Of a DNA stretch of 41,322 nt, positions 9,474 through 17,688 are shown one piece after another. A program made the translations under genes and the position numbers. A model generated the notes under the pieces. That model made no database searches. It was not told where the DNA came from and saw nothing but the letters and a program-made list of their open reading frames with translations. Each line of letters opens with the position of its first letter. Positions within the stretch are counted from its first letter, which is position 1. The stretch covers positions 1 through 41,322 of the forward strand of contig CALUCI010000027.1 of the NCBI GenBank assembly GCA_943914515.1. The letters run 5' to 3'. Source of the stretch: an uncultured Pseudomonas sp. (GTDB lineage: Bacteria; Pseudomonadota; Gammaproteobacteria; Pseudomonadales; Pseudomonadaceae).

Positions 9474-9549
9474 TATCTAACCGAAGTTCGCGTTTGATAT
9501 TGTTGCCAACCCAGTTGCATGGTTGAAGAACTCAAGGAGCAAAGCGGAG

Positions 9550-10698
9550 ATGATAGTGCTGGCGCCTGGCGCGAACACTTCTTTGGGAGCAACTCAGTGC
9601 TCCTGGACGATGGAGTGTGCCAATACCTCTGCTTTTGGAGAATACGCTGCAATCGCGCTTCTCCCCATGGATGAAAAACGCCAGCCCAAAGGCGATGCGG
9701 CGCTGTTTCACATCGATCAGCCGTGGATGGAGTGGATGGGTGACCAGAACCGTCCAGGCTGCAAGCTGAACCTTGCGGCATTGCCTGCGGGCGCAGATCG
9801 TCTGTTGGTCGTCGTATACGTCTTTTCCGCAGCGGGGCCGCTCAGCGAGCTGCGCTCCCTGCGCTTGAGCATCGACGAGCAGATCGAGACCCAGGTCAAT
9901 CTGGCCGAGAATGGCGAGTCGGCCATCATCGTCGGAGAGTTCTATTGCCGTAATCAGCAATGGAAGTTCCGCGCTCTGGCTGAAGGCTCGGCGTACGGTC
10001 TTTCTGCCCTGGGGCGCAGGCTCGGCCTGGCCATTGACGATGCTCACCCGCACCGGCGCCCGCCGGCTTCCGGTTCCAATCGTGCACCAGAGAGTGCAAC
10101 CGGTACCGGATTCGCCGTGACCCCGACGCACATCCTGACCTGCGCGCATGTCATCGAAGGCATGCAGGAAATCCACGTCGCTTCCTTCGAAGGGCGACAT
10201 CGGGCAGAACCCGTAGTGGTGGATCGGTGCAACGACCTGGCGCTCCTGCGTGTGCAGGGAGCGCCTTTGTTTACTCCGGTCTCGTTCCGTGACGGATTTC
10301 GCTACGACCTTGGCGAGTCAGTCGTCGCCCTGGGCTTTCCGATGGCGGGCCTGGCCGGTGGCGGTGTCCACGTCACCCAAGGCGGTGTTTCAGCGCTGTT
10401 CGGGCTGCATAATGACGCGAGGCTGTTGCAATTCACCGCGCCGATCCAGCCCGGCTCCAGCGGCAGCCCGCTTTTCGATACGGCTGGCACCGTCGTCGGC
10501 ATGGTGACCTCATCGGTACCCGATGCACAGAACATGAACTTTGCAGTAAAGGCCGGACTGGCATTGGCCTTTCTCGACGCCTGCGGCGTTCAGCCGCCCC
10601 GATCCAATGCAGCCACGACGTTCACCACGGCGCAGATCACCCGTGAAGCGCAGCATTCTCTCTGGAGAATCGAAGCGCGTAATTCAGCGTCACATTGA
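9550..10698 (+). CDS. TerD domain fused to trypsin-like serine protease
   Basis: A 382-aa two-domain protein. Residues 1-165 form a TerD-like domain: MIVLAPGANTSL start, FALLPMD-type strand at about 35-41, and the diagnostic end AIIVGEFYCRNQQWKFRALAEG at 126-147. A short polar linker (165-182) leads to a chymotrypsin/HtrA-fold protease with the full triad visible: H200 in LTCAHV, D229 in NDLALLRV, S304 in PGSSGSP. There is no signal peptide and no PDZ domain, so it should act in the cytoplasm. I chose ATG 9550 because AAGGAG lies 10 bases upstream; the frame extends to TTG 9523. The TerD domain loses the clear DLDAS and GDGDDE calcium motifs of the paralogues, so it may be a recruiting rather than metal-sensing module. 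Protease activity is inferred from the intact triad. Confidence 0.88.
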   Translation: MIVLAPGANTSLGATQCSWTMECANTSAFGEYAAIALLPMDEKRQPKGDAALFHIDQPWMEWMGDQNRPGCKLNLAALPAGADRLLVVVYVFSAAGPLSELRSLRLSIDEQIETQVNLAENGESAIIVGEFYCRNQQWKFRALAEGSAYGLSALGRRLGLAIDDAHPHRRPPASGSNRAPESATGTGFAVTPTHILTCAHVIEGMQEIHVASFEGRHRAEPVVVDRCNDLALLRVQGAPLFTPVSFRDGFRYDLGESVVALGFPMAGLAGGGVHVTQGGVSALFGLHNDARLLQFTAPIQPGSSGSPLFDTAGTVVGMVTSSVPDAQNMNFAVKAGLALAFLDACGVQPPRSNAATTFTTAQITREAQHSLWRIEARNSASH

Positions 10699-10716
10699 GT
10701 TGAACCCCAAGATAGC

Positions 10717-10742
10717 GGCGCCAGGTCAAAAGACCTGACGCC
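10717..10742 (+). other. Intra-operon hairpin before PRTase gene
   Basis: GGCG-C-CAGGTC, loop AAAA, GACCTG-A-CGCC: a 10-bp stem with one mismatch, 17 bases before the start codon at 10760. It has no T-run. It could protect or process the mRNA between the protease gene and the enzyme genes; this is inference from the fold alone. Confidence 0.45.
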
Positions 10743-10759
10743 AGACCAGGAAGCAGTTC

Positions 10760-11887
10760 ATGGAAAGCAATGTAGTACCCCTGACCCTCAGCGCGCAGCT
10801 CACGCGGGGACTGCTCGAAGTCAAGGTTGATGACGCGGTCCTGCCGCCGGCCGAGTTGTTCGGCTTCGCAGAGCGTCGCAACCCCAAGCGCGCGTTTCTC
10901 TTCGTTTCGAAGGTGTTGGGGCGCCATATCCCTGTCCGTCCGTCGATCATGCGGGCATCTTTTGAAAGCCTGGCCGCCGAGATCCCGGCCGACCTGCCAG
11001 GTCCGGTGCTGGTGATCGGCATGGCCGAAACAGCGGTAGGCCTGGGTGCCGGTGTGCACCGCGCCTACAGCGCAACGCGGCCGGATACGGTGTATCTGGT
11101 CAGCACCCGCCATCCGCTGGGCACCGAGCTCTTCACGCGCTTCGAAGAAGAGCACAGCCATGCCAGCGCCCACCTGATCCACCTTCCCGTCGATCCCGAG
11201 ATTCGCCAGAAGATGCTGCAGGCACGCTCCCTGGTACTGGTGGACGACGAGGCCTCGACCGGCAAGACCTTCATCAACCTGCACCGCGCCCTGGCCGATG
11301 CCGGGCTCAAGCACATCGAGCGGATCGTCACCTGCGTGCTGACGGATTGGTCTGCCGGTGCGGTCCGTAACGCCATTGGCGATTCCGCCAGTTCGGTGTC
11401 CCTCATGCAGGGGTCCTACCAGTTTCATGAAGACCTCGACGCGCCCCTGCCTGAAATGCCGGACGTCGGAACCGTCTCAATGGGCGAGTGGCCGCTTTCG
11501 CCCGATCAGAACTGGGGCCGTCTGGGCGTCAGCCATGTCGAAGACACGCTTGCACCGAACCTGCAGGTGCGCAGCGGCGAGCGCATCATCGTGCTCGGCA
11601 CCAGCGAGTTCGTCTGGCGCCCGTTCCTGCTCGCGGAGCGCCTGGAGCGGGCCGGCGCAGATGTTCATTTCAGTTCCACCAGCCGTTCGCCTATCGCCCT
11701 CGGTCATTCCATCGGGCATGCATTGTCGTTTTCCGACAACTATGGCCTCGGCATCCCGAACTTCCTTTACAACGTCAAACCCGGCCAGTTCGACCGGGTC
11801 CTGATCTGCAGCGAAACGCCAGCCCAGGCTGTTCCGCAAGCCTTGATCGATGCACTGAACGCGGAGGTCATCGTCGATGGCCAGTAA
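10760..11887 (+). CDS. Phosphoribosyltransferase with TRSP domain (Ter module)
   Basis: A 375-aa enzyme. The N-terminal type I phosphoribosyltransferase fold carries a clear PRPP-binding loop VLVDDEASTGKT at residues 159-170. The C-terminal part has the TSRSP motif (307-311) followed by ALGHSIGHALSFSDNYGLGIPNFLYNV, matching what databases call the TRSP domain found C-terminal to PRTase_2. Such proteins are known almost only from Ter-linked gene clusters, where they are predicted to attach or remove a phosphoribosyl group on a base-like substrate. The ribosome site GGAAG lies about 7 bases before ATG 10760. Its last 11 bases overlap the next gene, implying translational coupling. The reaction itself is unproven. 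Confidence 0.87.
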   Translation: MESNVVPLTLSAQLTRGLLEVKVDDAVLPPAELFGFAERRNPKRAFLFVSKVLGRHIPVRPSIMRASFESLAAEIPADLPGPVLVIGMAETAVGLGAGVHRAYSATRPDTVYLVSTRHPLGTELFTRFEEEHSHASAHLIHLPVDPEIRQKMLQARSLVLVDDEASTGKTFINLHRALADAGLKHIERIVTCVLTDWSAGAVRNAIGDSASSVSLMQGSYQFHEDLDAPLPEMPDVGTVSMGEWPLSPDQNWGRLGVSHVEDTLAPNLQVRSGERIIVLGTSEFVWRPFLLAERLERAGADVHFSSTSRSPIALGHSIGHALSFSDNYGLGIPNFLYNVKPGQFDRVLICSETPAQAVPQALIDALNAEVIVDGQ

Positions 11888-12635
11888 TCGCCCGCTGATA
11901 TTCGTCGATCTCGACGACACACTGTTCCAGACCGCGCGCAAAATGCCCGAGGGCATGCCGCGTACCCCGGCGACGCTTGATGTCGGCGGTCAGCCCAACG
12001 GCTACATGAACCCCGTGCAGCACACCTTCGTCAATTGGCTGCTGGCCAGCGCCGATGTCGTGCCGGTGACTGCCCGCAGTGTCGAAGCCTACAGCCGCGT
12101 CACCTTGCCGTTCGCCCATGGCGCCATCTGCTCCCACGGTGGTCTGATCCTGGGCCGCGACGGTGTCGTCGACCAGGACTGGCATGCCCGCATGAGCGAC
12201 ACCCTCGAGGCGTTTCAGGAGCGCCTGCCGGCACTGAGCGAGGCCACCCTGGCCATCGGCGATGAGCTGGGCTATTCCCTGCGTGGCTGGGTCGTCGAAG
12301 AGGAAGGCTTGCGCCACTACGTAGTCACCAAGCACAACGAAACCGACGATGCCGTCCTGACGGAAGTGCTCGCCCAGGTTCAGGCGCGCGGACTGCTGGA
12401 CGGCATGCACATCCACGGCAATGGCAACAATCTTGCGTTTCTGCCCGAAGGCCTGGCCAAACGTCAGGCGGTGCTGGAGTGGTTGCGCCGCGACCAGGCC
12501 GTTAATGGTGAACGCCCGGTGCTGGGCTTTGGTGACAGCATCACCGACCTGGGATTCATGGACCTGTGCCATTTCTGGGCGACGCCGGCGCGCAGCCAAC
12601 TCGCCACCGCAGTGGAGGCGCTGATTCGTGACTGA
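11877..12635 (+). CDS. HAD-superfamily hydrolase (Ter module)
   Basis: A 252-aa predicted phosphatase of the haloacid dehalogenase superfamily. Motif I is FVDLDDTLF with nucleophile D11 and acid/base D13; motif IV is GFGDSITDLGF near the C-terminus (D220, D224), which places Mg2+. The middle region, with HGAICSHGGLILGRDG, resembles the Cof/sucrose-phosphatase-like capped group. It overlaps the PRTase gene by 11 bp and the next gene by 8 bp, so it is almost certainly made in step with them. A role in dephosphorylating the intermediate made by the neighbouring PRTase is a reasonable inference from context; substrate specificity is not visible. Confidence 0.85.
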   Translation: MASNRPLIFVDLDDTLFQTARKMPEGMPRTPATLDVGGQPNGYMNPVQHTFVNWLLASADVVPVTARSVEAYSRVTLPFAHGAICSHGGLILGRDGVVDQDWHARMSDTLEAFQERLPALSEATLAIGDELGYSLRGWVVEEEGLRHYVVTKHNETDDAVLTEVLAQVQARGLLDGMHIHGNGNNLAFLPEGLAKRQAVLEWLRRDQAVNGERPVLGFGDSITDLGFMDLCHFWATPARSQLATAVEALIRD

Positions 12636-13722
12636 ACTCCTCGCCAGCCTCACCACCGTGGGCAGCGGCAGTTATGCGCCGGACGATGTGCATTTTCTTT
12701 TGCAGCCGGTGCAGATGCAGGTCACTGACGTCGAAGAAAAAGAGCGCCTGATCCAGACCAACCAGAAGCACTATTCGGAAATGATCGGCATGGAGCATGT
12801 GCCGACCGATATTCACATGGAGCTTTATGCGCAAGCGCTGGTGCAGAACGGCGCGCGCATGGCCACCGATGTCCAGGCGCTTGCGCAGGCACTCGACGTC
12901 GCCTGTACCGGCCCGTCGATCGCACTGGTTTCGTTCGTGCGTGCCGGCTTGCCCCTCGGGGTTCTGCTGCGCCGGGCGCTGGTGGAAGCGGGGCGTGATG
13001 CCCAGCACTATGGCGTCAGCATCATCCGCGATCGCGGTATCGACAACGTGGCGCTTGAAGCGATCATCCAGCGCCACGGTGCCGACAATATCGTTTTCGT
13101 CGATGGCTGGACCGGCAAGGGCGCGATTTCCGGCGAACTGGCAAGGGCGCTGGGAGCGGACCAGCGCTTTACCCACGGCCCGCGCCTGGTCGTCCTGGCT
13201 GACCCTTGCGGGCGAGCCTGGCTGTCAGCCTCGGCGGACGACTGGGTGATTCCCTCCGGGATCCTTGGTGCAACCGTCTCCGGTCTGGTGTCCCGCTCCA
13301 TCTGGCCGGCGCAAGGTGGCTTGCACGGCTGTGTCGTCTACGATCACCTGCAAGACCACGACGTCACTCGCCCGTTCATCGAACAGATCGAGCACGAGCG
13401 CGCCAGCCTTGGCCCTGTCCCTTCGGCAGCGCCGTGGTCGCCGGAGCAGCGCCGGCAGCTGCAGGTGGATGCCGACAACGTGGTGAGTTCGCTTGCCGCG
13501 CGTTTCGGCATCACCAACCTCAATCGGATCAAACCGGGCATCGCAGAGGCCACCCGCGCCGTCCTGCGGCGTGTTCCCGAACATGTGCTGGTCCGCAGTC
13601 GCGATGACCGCGACGTGCAGTTGCTGATGCACTTGACCGACCGCGCCGGAGTGACGGTCGAAGAGGCGGGCGAGCAGTTGGGCCCCTATCGGGCGGTCAC
13701 GGTTATCCGGAGCGTCAACTGA
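12628..13722 (+). CDS. StiP/PRTase-like protein with C-terminal PELOTA domain
   Basis: A 364-aa protein starting at GTG 12628 inside the end of the HAD gene (8-bp overlap). The N-terminal 250 residues match the family labelled cysteine protease StiP in databases and treated as PRTase-like in comparative work on Ter systems. Visible landmarks are the PRPP-loop-like IVFVDGWTGKGAI segment and an upstream SFVRAGLPLGVLLRRAL helix. The C-terminal approximately 70 residues (VPEHVLVRSRDDRDVQLLMHLTDRAGVTVEE is split over this region) look like the PELOTA RNA-binding fold. This combination hints at an RNA or ribonucleotide substrate. Whether it acts as protease or transferase cannot be decided from sequence alone. 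Confidence 0.82.
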   Translation: MTELLASLTTVGSGSYAPDDVHFLLQPVQMQVTDVEEKERLIQTNQKHYSEMIGMEHVPTDIHMELYAQALVQNGARMATDVQALAQALDVACTGPSIALVSFVRAGLPLGVLLRRALVEAGRDAQHYGVSIIRDRGIDNVALEAIIQRHGADNIVFVDGWTGKGAISGELARALGADQRFTHGPRLVVLADPCGRAWLSASADDWVIPSGILGATVSGLVSRSIWPAQGGLHGCVVYDHLQDHDVTRPFIEQIEHERASLGPVPSAAPWSPEQRRQLQVDADNVVSSLAARFGITNLNRIKPGIAEATRAVLRRVPEHVLVRSRDDRDVQLLMHLTDRAGVTVEEAGEQLGPYRAVTVIRSVN

Positions 13723-14672
13723 TGAGAGCGATTTCCCCGTTTGCCCTCGGCGCAACGCTGTACATGCCGGCCACACGCAGTGACATGCTCGATGTGGTGT
13801 TCGGCGTGAGGATTCCCGAGCTCCGTTCCCTGGTGGTGTGTCTGGAAGACGCCGTTTCTGCAATCGACGTCGACAGCGCCCTGGCCAATCTCAAGGTGCT
13901 GCTTCTGGCCATCGAGGCCCGGGGCGGACGTTGCGAACAGCATCCTCTGCTGTTCGTTCGACCGCGCGATGCGCAGATGGCCGCCATTCTCAACGACTGG
14001 CCGCTGATGAAGCATGTCGACGGTTTCGTCGTGCCGAAGCTGACCCTGCTGTCCCTGCCTTCGTGGGAGCAGGCGGTCAGCAATCCCGATCTGTACCTGA
14101 TGCCGACCCTTGAAACCGCGGACGTCTACAATCCAGGCGCCATGGTGGAGTTGGGGCAGGCGCTCAAGGCCAGCCTGAACCAGCGGATCATTGCCTTGCG
14201 CATCGGCGGCAACGACCTGATGGGTTGCCTCGGGCTGCGCCGCAATCCCGCCACCACGCTCTACAGCACGCCCATGAGTTACGTCATTCCCATGCTTGCG
14301 GGAATCATGGGCGCCCAGGGTTTCGCCCTGACCGCGCCGGTTTTCGAGCAGCTGGCCACCCCGCTGCTGTTGAAAGAGGAGCTGGAACTGGACATCTCGC
14401 ACGGGCTGGTCGGAAAGACCGCCATCCATCCAAGCCAGATCAATCCGATTCAGGAAGTGCTGCGTGTCAGCCTTGAAGACCTCAACTGCGCCCGCCTGAT
14501 CCTCAACGATGTGGCGCCCGCAGTGTTCCGTCATAACGACGCCATGTGCGAGCCGGCCACCCATTACAAATGGGCGACCAACATCATCGAACGTGCCAAA
14601 TGGCACGGCGTGAAACCGACCGAGGTCGCTGCTGGTGAACCCAATGTCCGTCTCGCGGAGGTCAACGGATGA
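13722..14672 (+). CDS. HpcH/HpaI aldolase / CitE-like lyase (Ter module)
   Basis: A 316-aa TIM-barrel enzyme of the citrate lyase beta / HpcH-HpaI superfamily. Key positions fit the fold: VVCLEDAV (E42, D43), FVRPRD (R80), MPTLETAD (E131) and IGGNDL (D165), where E131 and D165 should hold Mg2+. The late GKTAIHPSQI motif is typical of CitE-like proteins. Its ATG shares one base with the upstream stop (TGATG). Family members cleave or form C-C bonds on acyl-CoA or oxo-acid substrates; in a Ter-type cluster it probably supplies or attaches a small carbon unit, but the substrate is unknown. Confidence 0.87.
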   Translation: MRAISPFALGATLYMPATRSDMLDVVFGVRIPELRSLVVCLEDAVSAIDVDSALANLKVLLLAIEARGGRCEQHPLLFVRPRDAQMAAILNDWPLMKHVDGFVVPKLTLLSLPSWEQAVSNPDLYLMPTLETADVYNPGAMVELGQALKASLNQRIIALRIGGNDLMGCLGLRRNPATTLYSTPMSYVIPMLAGIMGAQGFALTAPVFEQLATPLLLKEELELDISHGLVGKTAIHPSQINPIQEVLRVSLEDLNCARLILNDVAPAVFRHNDAMCEPATHYKWATNIIERAKWHGVKPTEVAAGEPNVRLAEVNG

Positions 14673-15397
14673 GTATTGAAATGCTTGAAGCCGGCCCCGA
14701 AGGGGCGAAGGTGCTTTCGGTGTTCGACTTCGATGGCACGCTGACCCGGCATGACAGCTTCGTTCCCTTTCTGCGTTTCGCGTTTGGCAAGCGCGAGTTC
14801 CTGCGCCGCATGCTCAGGCTGGTGCTGCCGAGCCTCAGGTATGTGACCCGGGGCATGACCCGCGATGAGCTCAAGTCTCACCTGATCAGTGCATTTCTCA
14901 CCGGTGTGGATGCCGCGTGGCTGAGCGGCAAAGCCGCAGAGTTCTGCGAGCGCGCCTGGCCGCGCCTGATGCGACCCTCGGGCTTGCGCGCAGTGGCTTC
15001 GGAACTGGCCTCCGGCGCTGAAGTGACGCTGTGTTCCGCGTCTCCGGCGCTGGTGCTGCGACCTTTCGCCCAGCGCCTCGGGGTCAAGCTGATCGGTACC
15101 GAACTGGAGATCATCGACGGTCGCTTGACCGGCCGTATAAATGGCAACAATTGCCGCTGCGAGCACAAGGTGTTTCGCCTCGAAGCGGTCTACGGTGCAT
15201 TGACCGAGTATCGACTCAGAGCCTGGGGCGACACCCGCGGCGACCATGAGTTGCTGGCGGCGGCACAGGATGCCCACTGGCGTCATTTTCACCCTGCGTG
15301 GCGGCGATCCCGCTCGCAGTTCAGTAAGGCCGGGAACCTGGGCAGCGCGCCTCAGCCTGGCTCTCCACGGAACACCAAAGATCAACATGGAGCGTAA
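14669..15397 (+). CDS. HAD-IB (SerB-like) phosphatase (Ter module)
   Basis: A 242-aa HAD-superfamily subfamily IB hydrolase, distinct from the HAD at 11877. Motif I is FDFDGTLTRHDSF (D20 nucleophile, D22), a helical cap follows (FLRFAFGKREFLRRML), motif II is LCSASPAL, and the Mg motif near the end is AWGDTRGDHELL. The ATGA overlap with the CitE-like gene (4 bp) indicates coupling. Together with the other HAD it would give the module two separate dephosphorylation steps. HAD-IB members include phosphoserine phosphatase and lipid or nucleotide phosphatases, so the substrate remains open. Confidence 0.87.
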   Translation: MSIEMLEAGPEGAKVLSVFDFDGTLTRHDSFVPFLRFAFGKREFLRRMLRLVLPSLRYVTRGMTRDELKSHLISAFLTGVDAAWLSGKAAEFCERAWPRLMRPSGLRAVASELASGAEVTLCSASPALVLRPFAQRLGVKLIGTELEIIDGRLTGRINGNNCRCEHKVFRLEAVYGALTEYRLRAWGDTRGDHELLAAAQDAHWRHFHPAWRRSRSQFSKAGNLGSAPQPGSPRNTKDQHGA

Positions 15398-15399
15398 AC

Positions 15400-15993
15400 A
15401 TGGCACTCACCCTGAGCAAAAATCAGAGCATCTCGCTGGAAAAAACGGCTGGCACTGGCTTGACCTCCGTCAGCCTCGGGCTGGGTTGGGATCCTGTCAA
15501 GCCGACCGGCTTTTTCTCCAAACTGTTGGGTGGCGGTAACGACTCGATCGATCTCGATGCCTCGTGCATCGTGCTGGATGGCGGCTTGAACCCTGTCGAT
15601 GTGGTGTGGTTCCGCCAGCTGCAATCCAAGGACGGGTCGATCCGCCACTCCGGCGACAACCTGACCGGCGAAGGCGATGGCGACGATGAAACCATCAATG
15701 TCGACCTGCAACGCCTGCCTGCCAACGTTCAGTACCTGGTGTTCACCGTCAACAGCTTCCGCGGGCAGACCTTCGATCAGGTCGAAAATGCCTACTGCCG
15801 TATAGTCGACGCTTCCGGCAACAAGGAACTGGCCCGCTTCAACCTGGCCGAGAAAGGCGCCCACACCGGTGTGGTGATGGCCAGTCTGAGCCGCGACAGC
15901 AGCGGCTGGCAGTTCAAGGCTATCGGCCAGTCCACCAATGGCCGCACCGCCGATGACCTCGTCAACCTGGCAATCCAGGCGGTGCGCGCATGA
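15400..15993 (+). CDS. TerD-family protein (TerZ/TerD-like)
   Basis: A 197-aa TerD-domain protein, the first of the structural Ter genes, two bases after the HAD-IB stop. Typical features: MALTLSKNQSISLEK start, GLGWDP, calcium-site motifs IDLDASCIV and DNLTGEGDGDDE, and a C-terminal strand WQFKAIGQS. It differs from the TerD/TerE copies downstream by an inserted TGFFSKLLGGGND loop before the DLDAS site, an insertion also seen in the second domain of TerA next door, and the AEL(Y) helix is replaced by MASLSRDS. TerD proteins are cytoplasmic Ca2+-binding proteins thought to assemble with TerA/TerC at the membrane. Naming it TerZ would be a guess. Confidence 0.9.
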   Translation: MALTLSKNQSISLEKTAGTGLTSVSLGLGWDPVKPTGFFSKLLGGGNDSIDLDASCIVLDGGLNPVDVVWFRQLQSKDGSIRHSGDNLTGEGDGDDETINVDLQRLPANVQYLVFTVNSFRGQTFDQVENAYCRIVDASGNKELARFNLAEKGAHTGVVMASLSRDSSGWQFKAIGQSTNGRTADDLVNLAIQAVRA

Positions 15994-17177
15994 CTGCACT
16001 GACGCCTGGAGCCAACGCACCGGTAGCCGCCGGCCCACTGCGGGTCGATATCAATTACTCGCCGCTTCCCGGTGCTGATATCGACGTGTCTGCATTCGCG
16101 CTGGTCAACACGGGCAAGGTCCGTGGCGACGGCGACATGTGCTTTTACGGCCAGACCAGCATCCTTGGCGGCGCAGTGCAGTTGAGCGCAACCTCGGCCG
16201 GTCGTGCCGAGTTCACTCTGGATCTCTCGCGGCTCGACAGCGCGGTGGAAAAGGTCGCGCTGACAGCGACCATCCACGAAAACAAGGCCAGCTTTGACCG
16301 GGTGTCGACGCTGTCGCTGGCGGTGACCGGCGGCATCGAAGCGCAGATCCCTACCCGTGGCATGAATGAAACCGCGTTGATCCTGGGCGAGTTCTATCTG
16401 CGCCAGGGCGCCTGGAAATTCCGCTGCGTCGCACAAGGTTTCGCCGGCGGCCTGGAGCCGCTGGCCAAGCATTTCGGCGTTGAAGTCGCCGCTCCCGCCA
16501 GCCCGGCACCGGCTGCCAGCCCGGCTCCGGCTCCCGTCCCTACGCCTGCACCGGCGCCGGCCGCCGCACCGAAGCCTTCGGTCAGCCTGAGCAAGATCAC
16601 CCTGGATAAAAGCCGCTCCAGCATCAGTCTGGAAAAGACTGCTGCCGGCTTCGGCGAAATCAAGGTGAACCTGAACTGGCACCAGGGCAGTGGCGGTGGC
16701 TTCTTCAGCCGCAACAAATCCATCGACCTGGACGTAGGCTGTCTCTACGAACTGCAGAATGGCGACAAAGGTGCAGTCCAGGCGCTCGGCAACAGTTTTG
16801 GCGAGCTGGACTACGAACCCTACATTCAACTCATGGGCGACGACCGCACCGGTTCGGTTTCCGGGGGCGAGTGGCTACATATCAACGGCAAGAAATGGAG
16901 TGAAATCCGCCGCATCCTGATTTACGCCTTCATCTACGAAGGCGCTCCGAACTGGAAGGCGACCGACGGTGTCGTCACCATCTTCGTTCCCGGCCAGCCG
17001 GAAATCGAAGTGCGCCTCAATGAAGAGGGCGGCAGCCTCGGCATGTGTGCGATCGCCTTGCTGGAGAACGTCGGCGGAAGCGTCAAGGTCACTCGCCGCG
17101 TCGATTTCCACAAGGGGCATCGCAAGATGGACGAAGCCTACGGCTGGGGCATGCGCTGGTCGGCCGGGTCTAAATGA
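15990..17177 (+). CDS. terA: TerA, two TerD-like domains
   Basis: A 395-aa protein with two TerD-like domains: residues 1-165, ending in ILGEFYLRQGAWKFRCVAQGF, and residues 197-395, beginning VSLSKITLDKSRSSISLEK. They are joined by an Ala/Pro-rich linker at about 166-196 that should be extended and flexible. Domain 2 has the GGGFFSRNKSIDLDVGC loop resembling the preceding TerD protein. Length and two-domain plan agree with TerA of plasmid and chromosomal ter operons (about 385 aa). It overlaps the upstream gene by 4 bp. TerA is regarded as a cytoplasmic partner of TerD proteins in a membrane-linked stress complex with TerC/TerB; molecular activity is not established. Confidence 0.9.
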   Translation: MTALTPGANAPVAAGPLRVDINYSPLPGADIDVSAFALVNTGKVRGDGDMCFYGQTSILGGAVQLSATSAGRAEFTLDLSRLDSAVEKVALTATIHENKASFDRVSTLSLAVTGGIEAQIPTRGMNETALILGEFYLRQGAWKFRCVAQGFAGGLEPLAKHFGVEVAAPASPAPAASPAPAPVPTPAPAPAAAPKPSVSLSKITLDKSRSSISLEKTAAGFGEIKVNLNWHQGSGGGFFSRNKSIDLDVGCLYELQNGDKGAVQALGNSFGELDYEPYIQLMGDDRTGSVSGGEWLHINGKKWSEIRRILIYAFIYEGAPNWKATDGVVTIFVPGQPEIEVRLNEEGGSLGMCAIALLENVGGSVKVTRRVDFHKGHRKMDEAYGWGMRWSAGSK

Positions 17178-17187
17178 ACAACTGATC

Positions 17188-17211
17188 CAGCGGGGCCATG
17201 TGGCTCCGCTG
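17188..17211 (+). other. Intra-operon hairpin between terA and terB
   Basis: CAGCGGGGCC, loop ATGT, GGCTCCGCTG: a 10-bp stem with one G-T pair in the 50-bp gap between terA and terB. No T-run follows. It may slow ribonuclease decay or set different amounts of upstream and downstream proteins. Confidence 0.5.
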
Positions 17212-17227
17212 AACGAGGAACCAAACA

Positions 17228-17677
17228 ATGCTTGAGTGGCTGAAAACCAACGCGGCGAAAGCCCGCGAAGCCTTGACGACGGAAGTCGGCAAGATCAAGA
17301 ACCGCTCCTTCATGGAAGCCACTGCCAATGCGTGTGCACTGATTTCCGCAGCAGACGGCGAGATCAAGTCCGAAGAGAAGATGAAGATGGTCGGCTTCAT
17401 CAACAACTCGCCGGAATTGAAGGCGTTCAACCTGAACGATGTGATCAAGGTCTTCAACGACGCCTGCGGCAAGTTCGAATTCGACTTTCAGATCGGCCAG
17501 GCCGAAGCCCTGAAAACCATCAACAAGGTCAAGGGCAAGGACGCTGAAGCGCGTCTGCTGGTCCGTGTCGCCTGTGCGATCGGTGCCTCCGATGGCAACT
17601 TCGACGCCAGCGAAAAAGCGGCCTGCCGCCTGATCTGCATTGAGCTGGGGTTGAACCCGGCTGACTTCGAACTTTAA
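17228..17677 (+). CDS. terB: TerB, tellurite-resistance family protein
   Basis: A 149-aa, mainly helical TerB protein, matching the family length of about 150 aa. The two related half-repeats carry the conserved acidic loops ISAADGEIKSEEK and IGASDGNFDASEK, which form a metal-binding site in known TerB structures. GAGGAA lies 10 bases before the ATG. TerB is reported to associate with the inner face of the membrane and with TerC; it is the usual companion of TerC in ter operons. No defect is visible. Confidence 0.93.
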   Translation: MLEWLKTNAAKAREALTTEVGKIKNRSFMEATANACALISAADGEIKSEEKMKMVGFINNSPELKAFNLNDVIKVFNDACGKFEFDFQIGQAEALKTINKVKGKDAEARLLVRVACAIGASDGNFDASEKAACRLICIELGLNPADFEL

Positions 17678-17688
17678 GGAACCGGATA

